A stretch of DNA of 64,000 nt from Muriicola marianensis (GCF_014638095.1 NZ_BMFH01000001.1:620001-684000), one strand, 5' to 3'. Shown: positions 1 through 9,195, numbered from the stretch's first letter. The notes: generated from the sequence alone by a model not told the origin. Numbers and translations are program-made.

Positions 1-660
1 CTTCCAGGGCGCAAGTGCAGTGTCAAAATATCCTTCCGGCAAGGGAGTTTCGGAGGTTACTCTCGGGATAAAATTCACTTCTGCCACTCCTTTCGCAACC
101 CGATCCGCATAATTCTCCGCCCCGGCCTTGTCCTCATTATACTTGGTATTGACATTATTGAGCACCTCCATCCATTGCTTTTTGGTGTGATAGGTTCCCC
201 CGTATAAAGGCTTGCCATTGGGCAGGAGGATCACATTCAGGGGCCATCCGCCGTTTCCGGTCATCAACTGTACGGCCGTCATATAAACCTCATCCACATC
301 GGGGCGCTCCTCCCGGTCTACCTTGATGCTGATAAAATGCTCGTTCATAAGTTCGGCCACTTCCTCATCCTCAAAGGTCTCCTCCTCCATCACATGGCAC
401 CAGTGACAGGACGAATAGCCTATGCTGACAATGATCAGTTTCCCCTCCTCCCGTGCCTGCTCCAGCGCCTCCTCACTCCAGGGAACCCAGTTTACAGGGT
501 TATGGGCATGCTGTAGCAAATAGGGGCTCGACTCGTTCACCAGGGCATTGGTATAGGCGTGTTCTTCCCCCTTTTCGGCTTTGTCCTTACAGGAGATTCC
601 CAGGACAAAGAGTCCTGATATGATGAAAATGAACAGAAAGTTTCGGGTAATTCGATGCAT
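1..660 (-). CDS. DUF255 thioredoxin-domain protein (YyaL/SSP411 type), 3' end cut by window edge
   Basis: The first 220 residues of a long protein, start codon at 658-660, continuing past the left edge. After a short lipoprotein-like N-terminus (hydrophobic run ending in GISC) comes the DUF255 signature: N[16 protein letters not shown], the CHWCHVM thioredoxin-like motif, and [13 protein letters not shown]. Family members are usually 650-750 residues with a C-terminal (alpha/alpha)6 barrel resembling N-acylglucosamine epimerases; that part lies outside the window. The biochemical role of the family is poorly defined. The lipoprotein-like signal suggests an envelope location, which is inference. 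It is followed upstream on the same strand by an esterase, with a gap of about 50 nt. Confidence 0.9.
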   Translation of the reverse strand, partial: MHRITRNFLFIFIISGLFVLGISCKDKAEKGEEHAYTNALVNESSPYLLQHAHNPVNWVPWSEEALEQAREEGKLIIVSIGYSSCHWCHVMEEETFEDEEVAELMNEHFISIKVDREERPDVDEVYMTAVQLMTGNGGWPLNVILLPNGKPLYGGTYHTKKQWMEVLNNVNTKYNEDKAGAENYADRVAKGVAEVNFIPRVTSETPLPEGYFDTALAPWK

Positions 661-708
661 GATACAATCCCTGTTGGAGTTCCGAAAATACGATTATTCC
701 AAGGATCA

Positions 709-1428
709 TCAATCCCGTTTTTGTGAAACCATCCAGTCGTACAGGCCTTCTGTCTGGTACGCCTGTATCCAGGAGTCGTGCCCCACCCCTTCGTAGATCG
801 TAAAGGTGACGTCATAGCCCATTTCCTTCAGGGCGGCTACCATGTTCTCTGATTCTGAAAACGGGATGGAGCGGTCTTCCGTCCCGTGAAAGACCCAGAT
901 AGGCAGGTCCTTGTCTATCCAGGAGGCATAAGGAACGGGCGCCATCCCGCAGACCACTGCCAGGGCCGCAAAACGGTCCGGGTATTGCACGGCCAGGTCC
1001 CAGGCGGCACTCCCGCCCCTGCTCAAACCGGAGAGGTAGATACGCTTCGGATCCACCCTGTGATGAGCCATCACGGAATCCAGGAGCTGCATCACGGCGT
1101 GTACATTCCACCATTTCTTTTTATGAGGATTCTGGGGCGCCAGGACCATAAAGGGAAATGGATAGCCTTCGGCCAGCATTTTTGGCGGACCGTTCTTCTT
1201 CAATTCTTCCAGGTTTTCCCCTGATTCCCCTCCCCCGTGAAGGAAGAGCAAGAGAGGGAAAAGCTGATCGGTGTCTTCCTCATAGTCTTCAGGGAAATAC
1301 AGGTAGTACTGGAGGTTTTCCCTGAGCACTGTTTCTTCTTCAGCCTCAATGAGTTGTTTTTGGGGAATACAACTTTGGGTGATCAATAGAAAAAGTAGAA
1401 TGAAATGTGGTAGTCCCCGGCAAATCAT
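709..1428 (-). CDS. Alpha/beta-hydrolase lipoprotein (esterase/phospholipase-carboxylesterase type)
   Basis: A secreted serine hydrolase, probably an esterase or feruloyl-esterase-like enzyme. The ATG at 1426-1428 is preferred over one ten codons upstream because it places a hydrophobic stretch ending in a lipobox (ITQSC) close to the N-terminus. The catalytic set is visible: oxyanion region LHGGGESGE, nucleophile elbow GLSRGG (G-x-S-x-G), the acid in HGTEDRSIPF and the histidine in GVGHDSW. It is transcribed in the same direction as the DUF255 gene and could be co-transcribed with it. The natural substrate cannot be told from sequence. Confidence 0.85.
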   Translation of the reverse strand: MICRGLPHFILLFLLITQSCIPQKQLIEAEEETVLRENLQYYLYFPEDYEEDTDQLFPLLLFLHGGGESGENLEELKKNGPPKMLAEGYPFPFMVLAPQNPHKKKWWNVHAVMQLLDSVMAHHRVDPKRIYLSGLSRGGSAAWDLAVQYPDRFAALAVVCGMAPVPYASWIDKDLPIWVFHGTEDRSIPFSESENMVAALKEMGYDVTFTIYEGVGHDSWIQAYQTEGLYDWMVSQKRD

Positions 1429-1675
1429 ACGTTGAAATTTTTGTTTAAAGATAGGCAACCAGATGGGGAGATGATATTAGGGTTTAAAAAATTATCAGGA
1501 TATCCTGGATTTATGCCTGTCACAAAAATTAAAGAGTATTACCTCATAAAAACCAGCCGGAAAGGTAATGGGAAGGGTCGGAAAAGAATTTGGAACCATT
1601 CGTCCTTATCCCTATCGGGTATATCTCAAATTCCTTATATTTAAGAATATAAATAACCACTAAAACCAATTCATT

Positions 1676-2044
1676 ATGTCTGCTCACACCATTTACCTAT
1701 TTGCAACCACCAATAATCCAAGTCCGCCTTATATGTCCCAGGACGGTGGGGCAACCTGGAGTAACACGGACGACGCCGACTTCACGACTGAAGTTGATGC
1801 CGGGGATACCGTGCAATGGCGATTTGATCTCAATATGAATGGTCAGACCAATAATATTTCTGCGATTAACAGTATATCCCCGACCACGTATTTCAAACCA
1901 AGTAAATCACCAAACGCCAGCAACCAATTTACCGGAACCATAAATAGTGGAAATCCTCCTAATGGGGTTCAGCCCTATACCATCAGATATAACGTCACAG
2001 GTGCCGGACCTCAATCCCAGGATCCAAAAATTCAGATGAAATAG
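1676..2044 (+). CDS. Small beta-rich protein of unknown function
   Basis: A 122-residue protein I do not recognise. It has no signal peptide, no cysteine, and is rich in Asn, Ser, Thr and Pro. Alternating hydrophobic and polar residues, for example GDTVQWRFDLN and PYTIRYNV, suggest a beta-sandwich. It ends in a DPKIQMK tail. It lies 8 nt upstream of the TPR-adenylate cyclase gene, so the two are likely co-transcribed. A TATATTTA box at 1636-1643 resembles the Bacteroidetes -7 element. A function linked to the cyclase is possible but nothing in the sequence proves it. Confidence 0.75.
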   Translation: MSAHTIYLFATTNNPSPPYMSQDGGATWSNTDDADFTTEVDAGDTVQWRFDLNMNGQTNNISAINSISPTTYFKPSKSPNASNQFTGTINSGNPPNGVQPYTIRYNVTGAGPQSQDPKIQMK

Positions 2045-2052
2045 ACATTCTT

Positions 2053-3885
2053 TTGAGAGGTAACCTTTCTTATTATCTAGCCTATATTCTTATAGGCTTT
2101 TTTTTCATTGGCCCGGTATCCATATTCGGACAGGATCAACAGGTCGCTGACAGCATAAAACAGCTCCTGTCTTTTGAGGGTTCTGTGGACTCTTTGTACC
2201 TCCACAGGTTAAAAATTGTCGCTGAGGAAGAGACGGACCCTATTCTCAAAAAAAGTTTTGCCGAGGAGTTAATTCTCTTAGCTCGTGAGAACTCATCACC
2301 ATCCCTAACCATCGATGGATACCTCCAGAGAGGGAATGCAGAACGACTGCAAGGGAACTATACAGCTGCTCTCCAATCATATTTTGAAAGCCTGGGCTCG
2401 GCGAAAAATCTTAATGACCTTTCGGCTGAAGGTAAACTATATACGTCTATTGCAGACGTCTACTCCGAAACCGGAAATACAAAAAACGCAATGGCTTACT
2501 ATAACAAAGCCATCCAGACACTCAGACAAACTACAGACACCATATCACTCGCAGGAACCTTGTTAAATGCAGGGGATACTTACTTCTATTCTGAAAAATA
2601 TGATTCCGCATTGATTTACAATCAAGAAGCAGGTCAACTGTATAGAAAACTCCGCTTCGCAATAGGATCGGCTTATACCCTGGGGAATACCGGAATGGTC
2701 TATGCGGCCCTGGGCAACAACACTGAGGCAGAGGCCGCCATTAATGAAGCCGTTGAAATATTGATGGAAATGGAAGACTATTACCCCATCACGGTCTATT
2801 TGATCTATACGGCAGATATCTACCTGGAAAGAAATGACGTCAAATCTGCCAAGGACTATGTTGAGCGAAGCCTGGAACTAGCCAAAAAACATGGATTAAA
2901 AGATCAGATCAGCCTGGCCCATCTCAAACTCTCTGAAATTTTTGATCTTTTGGGAGATACGGCTTCGGCCTACAGCCACTTTAAAGAACATATTGTCTAT
3001 AAGGATAGCGTAAACAATATTGCGGCGGTCCAGGAAATGGCTGATATGCGCACGGACTATGAGGTATCTCAAAAGCAGATCGAACTGGACCTGACAGAAC
3101 AAAGACGGATCAACCAGCGGAACATCTCCATTGCTACCGGAGGAGCATTGCTGTTGATCGGATTTCTGGCTTTTGGCCTGTTTAGGAGGAATCAGTTTAT
3201 CAGGAAGACCAAAAAGATCATCGAAGATGAGAAAGAACGCTCAGACCAGCTCCTGCTGAATATCCTCCCGGAAGAAACGGCTCAGGAACTCAAGGAACAC
3301 GGAAAGGTACAGGCCCGGAAATACGATTCTGTGACCGTACTCTTCACAGATTTCAAGGGTTTTACGAGTTATTCCGAAAAACTGTCCCCTGAAGAATTGG
3401 TGAAGACGGTGGATTTCTACTTTTCCAAATTTGATGCGATCAGCGAGAAATACGAGCTTGAGAAAATCAAAACCATAGGAGATTCGTACATGTGCGTGGG
3501 CGGGTTACACGACCGGGATTCGGACCACGCTGTCCGCATGATCTCAGCAGCCCTGGAGATCGTGTCCTTTGTAGAGGAGACCAAAAATGATATGACCGCC
3601 AGCGAGCTGAGTTTCGATATCCGCATCGGGATCAACTCCGGGCCAGTGGTGGCTGGGGTGGTGGGCACCCATAAGTTCGCCTATGACATCTGGGGCGACG
3701 CCGTAAATGTCGCTGCCCGCATGGAAAACATGTCGGAACCCGGAAGGATCAACATCAGTGAGAATACCTATGAGTTGGTAAAAGAAGAATTCCGGTGCAC
3801 CTCCAGAGGGGAGATCGAGGTAAAAAACAAGGGCAAGCTGGCCATGTATTTTGTAGAGGGGAGAAAAGAAGCTGTCCGGACCTGA
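2053..3885 (+). CDS. TPR-containing membrane adenylate cyclase (class III)
   Basis: Predicted to make cAMP from ATP. The TTG start is chosen because it alone includes the signal peptide (hydrophobic to about residue 25). TPR repeats fill roughly residues 80-320, a membrane helix spans about 357-378, and a cytoplasmic class III catalytic domain lies at about 420-600. All catalytic residues appear in one chain: metal-binding Asp433 (FTDFKGF) and Asp477 (TIGDSY), adenine-selecting Lys473 and Asp545 (the K/D pair of adenylate rather than guanylate cyclases), and Asn552 and Arg556 for the transition state. It should work as a homodimer, with the periplasmic TPR region sensing a ligand or partner. 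The ligand is unknown. Confidence 0.9.
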   Translation: MRGNLSYYLAYILIGFFFIGPVSIFGQDQQVADSIKQLLSFEGSVDSLYLHRLKIVAEEETDPILKKSFAEELILLARENSSPSLTIDGYLQRGNAERLQGNYTAALQSYFESLGSAKNLNDLSAEGKLYTSIADVYSETGNTKNAMAYYNKAIQTLRQTTDTISLAGTLLNAGDTYFYSEKYDSALIYNQEAGQLYRKLRFAIGSAYTLGNTGMVYAALGNNTEAEAAINEAVEILMEMEDYYPITVYLIYTADIYLERNDVKSAKDYVERSLELAKKHGLKDQISLAHLKLSEIFDLLGDTASAYSHFKEHIVYKDSVNNIAAVQEMADMRTDYEVSQKQIELDLTEQRRINQRNISIATGGALLLIGFLAFGLFRRNQFIRKTKKIIEDEKERSDQLLLNILPEETAQELKEHGKVQARKYDSVTVLFTDFKGFTSYSEKLSPEELVKTVDFYFSKFDAISEKYELEKIKTIGDSYMCVGGLHDRDSDHAVRMISAALEIVSFVEETKNDMTASELSFDIRIGINSGPVVAGVVGTHKFAYDIWGDAVNVAARMENMSEPGRINISENTYELVKEEFRCTSRGEIEVKNKGKLAMYFVEGRKEAVRT

Positions 3886-4084
3886 ATCAGGTTTAAACCC
3901 AAGTATTTAAGTGGAATTACACAATCCGCAAATTCCCGGGAAAGACACCGCAAAATTTAACTTTCCACAGGTACATCAGACTGACAAATATCATTGGAAA
4001 TCTCATTTCTTGCTGTTACATTATTCCCTGCAGGGTGATTCAGACTAAAGATTCGCCTGTGAGCAACCTTTAAAATATAGAGCC

Positions 4085-4498
4085 ATGAAAAAAGTAGGGA
4101 TCTGGATGGATAAAGAGAAAGCGCATGTGGTCACTTTGGAAGGTGAAAAGGAATCTTTTAAAACCGTGTTCTCTGACCTCGAATTCTTTAAGGTCAAAGG
4201 AGGTTCCCGCTCCAAGACCCGCTGGGGCCCCCAGCAGGTAGTACAGGACAGCAGGTACCTAGAAAGGGAAAAACACCAGCTGAGGGAATTCTTCGGCAAT
4301 CTGGCAGAAGCAGTAAAAAAAGCCGATGTGATCTCCGTCTTCGGCCCGGCTGAGGTCAAGGAGAAGTTTGCGAAAGAAATGAATGAAAGGTATGCCGATA
4401 TAGGCGCCAGGATCAAGGCTGTGGAAACGGCCGACAGCATGACGGACAACCAGGTAGTCGAGCTGGTGAAGGAACATTACGGATGGGAAAGGCCATGA
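4085..4498 (+). CDS. Small eRF1/VLRF1-like protein (baeRF-type)
   Basis: A 137-residue soluble protein. It begins with K-VGIWMDKEKAHVV, a strand typical of bacterial relatives of the eRF1 central domain, and later has DVISVFGPAEVKEKFAKEM, matching the GP-x-E-x-K element of that fold. Bacterial members lack the GGQ loop of a peptide-release factor and none is visible here. A ribosome-linked role is inferred only from the fold. The gene stands alone and ends before a perfect palindrome at 4541-4564 that separates it from the convergent lipoprotein gene. Confidence 0.6.
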   Translation: MKKVGIWMDKEKAHVVTLEGEKESFKTVFSDLEFFKVKGGSRSKTRWGPQQVVQDSRYLEREKHQLREFFGNLAEAVKKADVISVFGPAEVKEKFAKEMNERYADIGARIKAVETADSMTDNQVVELVKEHYGWERP

Positions 4499-4540
4499 GG
4501 TCAGACCCTGCCGAAGGCTGTGTTTATAAAACAAAAAGAA

Positions 4541-4564
4541 GAAAGTCCACCCGGGTGGACTTTC
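4541..4564. terminator. Perfect 24-bp palindrome between convergent genes
   Basis: The sequence GAAAGTCCACCC followed by its exact reverse complement forms a 12-bp stem. On the minus strand it is followed by a T-rich run, as expected for an intrinsic terminator of the lipoprotein gene at 4617-5318. On the plus strand the following T run is weak. Confidence 0.75.
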
Positions 4565-4616
4565 CTCATATAAGTATTGGTCTGGTTTCTGAATAATTAG
4601 GTAATACCTGGAGGAG

Positions 4617-5318
4617 TTACAATCCGCTGATCTTAAAATTCACTCCCCCGTTTTGCTTGAACAGGCTGGTCACCTTTAACCTCTTTTCCGAGGTGGGGTC
4701 ATCGCAATCCCAGGTCAGCTCAAAGATATCCAGGTTGCGGACGGCGTCATCCACCCAGGTGGTGATCTGCATATTGTTCGCAGTAGAGCCCTCTACATAG
4801 GTGTAGTAGTCAAAATCATAAAAGGGGTCGTCTTCGATCAGCTCAAAAGTCCCTTTCAGATTGATGTGCAGATTGCCCCTGTACTCTTCCATACAGAGGT
4901 TGGAATAGATCAGGTCCCAGTTTGGAAGTGTGTAGACCTCTACGGCAAAGTCTTTGGATTGGGCCAAAAACTGTGCTTCTCCATTGGGTAATATGTGCAA
5001 ATCGATGGGAGAGCGGTAGTAACCATTCTCATCGATCTCATAGACACAGACCACGTTTTGGTCGTCTCCCCCGCAGGCTACAAAATCTCCTCCGTTTCTG
5101 ATAAATATCACTCCATGACCATTGGCCTTAGCTGTGCTTTCTGATTTGAATAAACGCGTTAAAGATTGCCGTCCACTTTCAGTGTCTAGCATGCTCGCCA
5201 GGGGGTGTTGGGAGGTGAAAGATTGCCCCTCCTCGATCCGGAGGTCGGTCCCTTCCTCAGTGGAACATGAGAAAATGATCAATAACGTACACAGTGAAAT
5301 CAGTGCTCTTGTTTTCAT
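4617..5318 (-). CDS. Lipoprotein of unknown function
   Basis: A 233-residue protein with a clear lipoprotein signal (basic start, hydrophobic core, lipobox IIFSC near residue 18), so it is probably anchored to the periplasmic or outer-membrane face. The mature part has four cysteines that could form disulfides (VACGGDD, NVVCVYE, NLCMEEY, WDCDDP) and is acidic with many aromatic residues. No catalytic motif is recognised. It is convergent with the eRF1-like gene and divergent from the AraC-type regulator at 5512. About 190 nt separate the two starts and hold both promoters. Expression coupled to that regulator is possible but unproven. Confidence 0.75.
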   Translation of the reverse strand: MKTRALISLCTLLIIFSCSTEEGTDLRIEEGQSFTSQHPLASMLDTESGRQSLTRLFKSESTAKANGHGVIFIRNGGDFVACGGDDQNVVCVYEIDENGYYRSPIDLHILPNGEAQFLAQSKDFAVEVYTLPNWDLIYSNLCMEEYRGNLHINLKGTFELIEDDPFYDFDYYTYVEGSTANNMQITTWVDDAVRNLDIFELTWDCDDPTSEKRLKVTSLFKQNGGVNFKISGL

Positions 5319-5511
5319 AATACAGGTGTTTTAAAAGTTGTTGTGTAAAATTCCCTAAAACCAGAAAAAGAGTACTTCACCCATGTGGCGGATGCTTTAA
5401 AATTTTTTTGAAAGCGTTAAATTATGATGTCATTCACTTTCAGGGAGTTGCATTTTTATTAATCAGCCGAAACCTTTAACTTTAAGAAACACCTAATACA
5501 CGTTTTACCTC

Positions 5512-7452
5512 GTGAATGCGTCAGATTTTATTTCCCGGGCAAGAGAGATCGTCCTAGAAAACCTCCTGAACCCCCAGTTCGGGGTGGAGATGCTCGCCAG
5601 AGAAATGGGAGTAAGCCGCTCCGAGCTCTACAAGCGGATCAAGAAACACGAGAATAAGTCGGCCAGCCAGTTCATCCGGGAGATCCGACTCGAAAAAGCG
5701 CTCGAACTCCTTAAGACAGACTCCTATTCCGTCGGGGAGATCGCTTATATGGTGGGCTTTCACAGCCCTACTTACTTTTCCACCTCCTTTAAGGAATACT
5801 ACGGGTATTCACCCAGCAGTTCCAAGGAAAAAGATCTGGAGCCTGTAATAAAAACAGAACCGCACCCGGGGAGAAGGACCGTCCCTCTGGTCCTCGGGGG
5901 TGTACTGATCCTGGCCCTCGTCTTCTGGTCCCTCAGTGCCCTCCAGGGATCACAGGCAACAGGAGAAAGCGTCGACCTTTCCGTAGACCGGCAGACCAGC
6001 CTGGAAGCTTACCGCCTATACCTGGGAGCCTATGAACTCGTCGAACAACGAAAAGACAGTGCTTTTCCCGTTGCGGTGGAACTTTTGGAGAAAGCCATTG
6101 AGCTCGACCCTTCCTTCGCAGAGGCTTATGCCGAGATGTCTTTTCTGTACGGGCAGTGGCATTATTACGGCAGCCTGAAGAAAACAGACCGGGACAAGAT
6201 GATGAGGAAGTATCTGGATCTGGCCATTAGCCTCGACTCGGCAAGTCCGGAGGTATTGCTGGCCAGGGCCGATTATAATTGGAAGCATCGAAATTTTCCT
6301 GAGGATTCTACCGAGATCCTTTCAGGTTTTCAAAGCGTTCTGGAAAAGGACCCCGAACATGACAGGGCACATTATCGTTTGCACCAGGCAAGGCGGGCCC
6401 TGGGTCAATACGAGGTTGCACATGCCCATTTAGAGAAAGCATCCGCACTTAAGCCAAAAAATTACTTCTACAAAACGGTACTGGCCAGAGACTTATTCTG
6501 GAAGAGAGGAGAACGAGGAAGGGCGATGGAAATGATAGAAGAGGTAATCAATAACAGTGATCGTCCCGGAGGCGTGTATTTCAAGTCAATGTTTCTGACG
6601 GAAAGTTCCAAAGACGGCCATGTGCAGGCTTTTAAGAATTTTCATAAGGCGCTAAAGGATTTTCCCTTCCTGTATGGCTATATGTACTGGAATACCGTAA
6701 TCTCATTAGACCTGGACCTCCTTCCTCTGGCAGAGCGCTACAGCCGACTGATCCAAACACGTTATCCCGAGAATACGTTCTACACATACAATCACGCCTA
6801 TGATATATTACTTGCAGAGGAACGATACGATGAGGCCATGGACCTCACCATCATCTGGAATACCAACAAGGGGTTGAATGACAAATCGGCCATTGCTAAC
6901 ATTGCCAGAGCACATTTACTTAAAGGGAATCCGGAAGGCAGCAGACAGATCCTGCTTGAGCAATTCAGTGATCTTTTTGAAGGGATCGCTGGTGGTGGAT
7001 ACCCGACGGTATCAATAACAAATCCGGAGATTCGTGCTATCAGGACTTATATCGATGTGCTGAGAGAAACAGGGGAAAGTGAAATAGCCATACCTCTGGC
7101 AGATTTTATCTGTTCCTATTATGAGGAGTTTCATGCGCGAGCATTTTTCGCTAAAAAATTCGATCGGGTCGACTGTTACTATCTACAAAATGATCTGGAT
7201 GGTTTCGTAAATTCCCTCAGGGATGGGTATTTTAATGGAGGAAACAGGCTAGGAGTATACCGGGACCTGAAGTTAATGAGATACCCTGCCTTTGAAGATA
7301 AACCGGCATACCAGGCACTGTTCCGCGAAATTGAAGAAGATACCCACCGCATGCGTGCCCAGGTGATTGAATACCTGAAGGAGGAGGGCGACTGGGATCC
7401 CGCATGGGATAAAAGACTCAATCTCGCTGACGAAGACGTTGCCTTGCGTTGA
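5512..7452 (+). CDS. AraC-type HTH regulator with membrane helix and periplasmic TPR domain
   Basis: The protein starts with GTG and has the DNA-binding part first: two helix-turn-helix motifs at about residues 5-105 (LAREMGVSRSELYKRIKKHENKS and VGEIAYMVGFHSPTYFSTSFKEYYGYSPS). A membrane helix follows at about 125-147 (VPLVLGGVLILALVFW), then about 480 residues of TPR-like helical repeats. This inverted one-component layout, with cytoplasmic HTH and periplasmic sensor joined by a single helix, is known in Bacteroidetes and resembles CadC/ToxR logic. Its targets are unknown; the divergent lipoprotein gene is a reasonable guess. The 646-residue length is complete, with no frameshift seen. Confidence 0.85.
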   Translation: MNASDFISRAREIVLENLLNPQFGVEMLAREMGVSRSELYKRIKKHENKSASQFIREIRLEKALELLKTDSYSVGEIAYMVGFHSPTYFSTSFKEYYGYSPSSSKEKDLEPVIKTEPHPGRRTVPLVLGGVLILALVFWSLSALQGSQATGESVDLSVDRQTSLEAYRLYLGAYELVEQRKDSAFPVAVELLEKAIELDPSFAEAYAEMSFLYGQWHYYGSLKKTDRDKMMRKYLDLAISLDSASPEVLLARADYNWKHRNFPEDSTEILSGFQSVLEKDPEHDRAHYRLHQARRALGQYEVAHAHLEKASALKPKNYFYKTVLARDLFWKRGERGRAMEMIEEVINNSDRPGGVYFKSMFLTESSKDGHVQAFKNFHKALKDFPFLYGYMYWNTVISLDLDLLPLAERYSRLIQTRYPENTFYTYNHAYDILLAEERYDEAMDLTIIWNTNKGLNDKSAIANIARAHLLKGNPEGSRQILLEQFSDLFEGIAGGGYPTVSITNPEIRAIRTYIDVLRETGESEIAIPLADFICSYYEEFHARAFFAKKFDRVDCYYLQNDLDGFVNSLRDGYFNGGNRLGVYRDLKLMRYPAFEDKPAYQALFREIEEDTHRMRAQVIEYLKEEGDWDPAWDKRLNLADEDVALR

Positions 7453-7548
7453 TGAGAACCGAGTTTCCTATCATTTGGATACCCCCATAAACGATACTTC
7501 CAGCTACGTAATTTAATGCCGATCACAGAATAATTCTCCCCTTGTATT

Positions 7549-7556
7549 TATCTTTG
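7549..7556 (+). promoter_or_regulatory. -7 box of the mechanosensitive-channel gene
   Basis: TATCTTTG matches the Bacteroidetes -7 consensus TAnnTTTG exactly, 17 nt before the start codon of the MscS-family gene. No convincing TTG is seen at the -33 position. Confidence 0.6.
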
Positions 7557-7573
7557 TCGAGCTAAACGACCTA

Positions 7574-8839
7574 ATGCAGAGATCGATGGAAGTAGCCAAC
7601 GGCTTGTCACACATCGTATACAACGCCTTATTAGAAGCTGGACTCAGCGAGACCCTGGCATCTTACCTCAACCTGCTCATCCTCCTGTTGAGTTCGGTCC
7701 TCTTTGTGTGGCTGCTCGACTTTTTGATCTGGAAAGGCCTGCGGTGGATCACCATAGTAGTCGCCAAAAGATCCAGGACAAATTTTGACAATTTCCTGGT
7801 GCTCAACCGGGTGCCCAGGTACATCGCCCATATTATCCCCCTGGTAGTACTGTTCGAACTGATGCCGATCGCCTTTGTCGACTTTGAACTAGGAGCCCTG
7901 ATCGCCAAAAAAGTGCTCAAGATCCTGATCGTTATCCTGACCATCTTTACAGCCAGGGCCTTTTTAAGAACCATTCGGGATTACCTGAAGACCAAGGCCC
8001 AGTACAAGGACAAGCCCATTGACAGCTTTATTCAGGTGTTTATGATCCTGGCCTGGATCGTGGGACTCTTCGCGATCTTCGCTATCATCACCCAACTGGA
8101 GATCTGGAAGTTTTTTACAGCCCTCGGAGCCGGATCGGCCATTATCATGCTGATCTTCAAGGATTCCATCCTGGGCCTGGTGGCCAGCATACAGGTAAGC
8201 ATCAATGACATGGTGCGCATAGGCGACTGGATCACCTTTGAAAAATACGGGGCAGACGGAAATATCATCGAGATCACCCTGGCCACGGTGAAGGTGCAGA
8301 ACTTTGACCGCACCATCACCACCATCCCCACCTACGCCCTCATTTCGGATTCATTTAAGAACTGGAGGGGGATGCAGGACTCCGGGGGCAGGCGGATCAA
8401 AAGGGCAGTGATCATCAGCCAGAAAAGCGTGCGATTCCTGTCAAGTGAGGAAATTGATGAACTCAAAAAGATACAGCTCATCAGCAGGTACCTATCAACA
8501 CGAAGCAATGAGATCGATGCCCATAACGCCCAGCATGAAATAGATAAATCACTCCCCATCAATGGCCGGAATATGACCAACCTGGGGGTCTTCAGGAAGT
8601 ACGTCCTGACCTACCTGGAAAACCAGCCCGTGATCAACAAACAGATGTCCCTGATGGTACGCCAGCTGGATCCTACTCCTCAGGGCATCCCCCTGGAGAT
8701 CTACGCCTTTGTGAAGGACAAGCGGTGGGAGAATTACGAGTACATTGTCTCCGACATCTTTGACCACCTCATATCCGCCCTGCCATACTTCAAGCTGGAG
8801 GTGTATGAACTGCCTGTGGCGGTGAACAGGCAGAAGTAG
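7574..8839 (+). CDS. MscS-family mechanosensitive ion channel, YbdG type
   Basis: An inner-membrane channel that opens under membrane tension and protects against osmotic downshock. It has about four to five membrane helices in the first 190 residues. The pore-lining helix and beta domain follow (FTALGAGSAIIMLIFKDSILGLVAS, then VRIGDWI and NIIEI). After the MscS core comes the YbdG-specific region: SFKNWRGMQDSGGRRIKRA. The 421-residue length matches E. coli YbdG (about 415). It is a single gene, with intergenic repeats starting just after its stop. Confidence 0.9.
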   Translation: MQRSMEVANGLSHIVYNALLEAGLSETLASYLNLLILLLSSVLFVWLLDFLIWKGLRWITIVVAKRSRTNFDNFLVLNRVPRYIAHIIPLVVLFELMPIAFVDFELGALIAKKVLKILIVILTIFTARAFLRTIRDYLKTKAQYKDKPIDSFIQVFMILAWIVGLFAIFAIITQLEIWKFFTALGAGSAIIMLIFKDSILGLVASIQVSINDMVRIGDWITFEKYGADGNIIEITLATVKVQNFDRTITTIPTYALISDSFKNWRGMQDSGGRRIKRAVIISQKSVRFLSSEEIDELKKIQLISRYLSTRSNEIDAHNAQHEIDKSLPINGRNMTNLGVFRKYVLTYLENQPVINKQMSLMVRQLDPTPQGIPLEIYAFVKDKRWENYEYIVSDIFDHLISALPYFKLEVYELPVAVNRQK

Positions 8840-8861
8840 AGAGATTTAGGGGGTTAACGGA

Positions 8862-9040
8862 GTTGATGAATACAGGATTAACTTTGTTGATGATTACAGG
8901 ATTAACTTTGTTGATCCTGACAGCGCTCCGCGCTGAAATTCAAAAAAGCCGTTGGAGTAAACTAGGATTACTGTGTTGATAAATACAGGATTAACTGCGT
9001 TGATCCTGACAGCGCTCCGCGCTGAAAATCAAAAAAGCCG
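8862..9040. repeat. Tandem intergenic repeats with GC-rich hairpin
   Basis: Two copies of a 57-nt unit at 8895-8951 and 8984-9040 differ at only three positions. Each contains the hairpin CAGCGC-TCC-GCGCTG followed by an A-rich run. Shorter copies of its left part (GTTGAT..TACAGGATTAACTTT) precede it at about 8862-8894. The hairpin could help end transcription of the channel gene, but the repetition suggests a dispersed intergenic element. No open reading frame of note is present. Confidence 0.7.
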
Positions 9041-9046
9041 CAAAAT

Positions 9047-9080
9047 AAAAAAGCAAGCTATTCATTTTGCTTGCTTTTTT
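9047..9080 (-). terminator. Terminator after tRNA-Arg
   Basis: AAAAAAGCAAGC and GCTTGCTTTTTT form a 12-bp stem around a 10-nt loop. Read on the minus strand it lies 10 nt after the tRNA-Arg 3' end. Confidence 0.85.
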
Positions 9081-9090
9081 GATTTATTCG

Positions 9091-9164
9091 TGATCGCGCC
9101 AGGATTCGAACCTGGGACCGTCTGCTTAGAAGGCAGATGCTCTATCCAGCTGAGCTACGCGACC
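9091..9164 (-). tRNA. tRNA-Arg (anticodon TCT)
   Basis: The minus strand folds as a full cloverleaf. The acceptor stem is GGTCGCG/CGCGATC and the D arm is GCTC..GAGC. The anticodon arm is TCTGC-CTTCTAA-GCAGA with anticodon TCT. The T arm is CCAGG-TTCGAAT-CCTGG and the discriminator base is A. CCA is not encoded. It is followed by its own terminator and preceded on the minus strand by degenerate copies of its 5' half. Confidence 0.95.
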
Positions 9165-9195
9165 ATAATTTAATTTTTTCTAGTTCAATGCCCTT

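Noticed and set aside
1596-1643. A single CCATTCGTC at 1596 with TATATTTA 40 nt later, before the 122-residue gene; possible fifth member of the repeat regulon.
   Set aside because: No second repeat at plus or minus 21 nt and the spacing is 40 rather than 41. A 9-mer is expected about once by chance in a window of this size on two strands.
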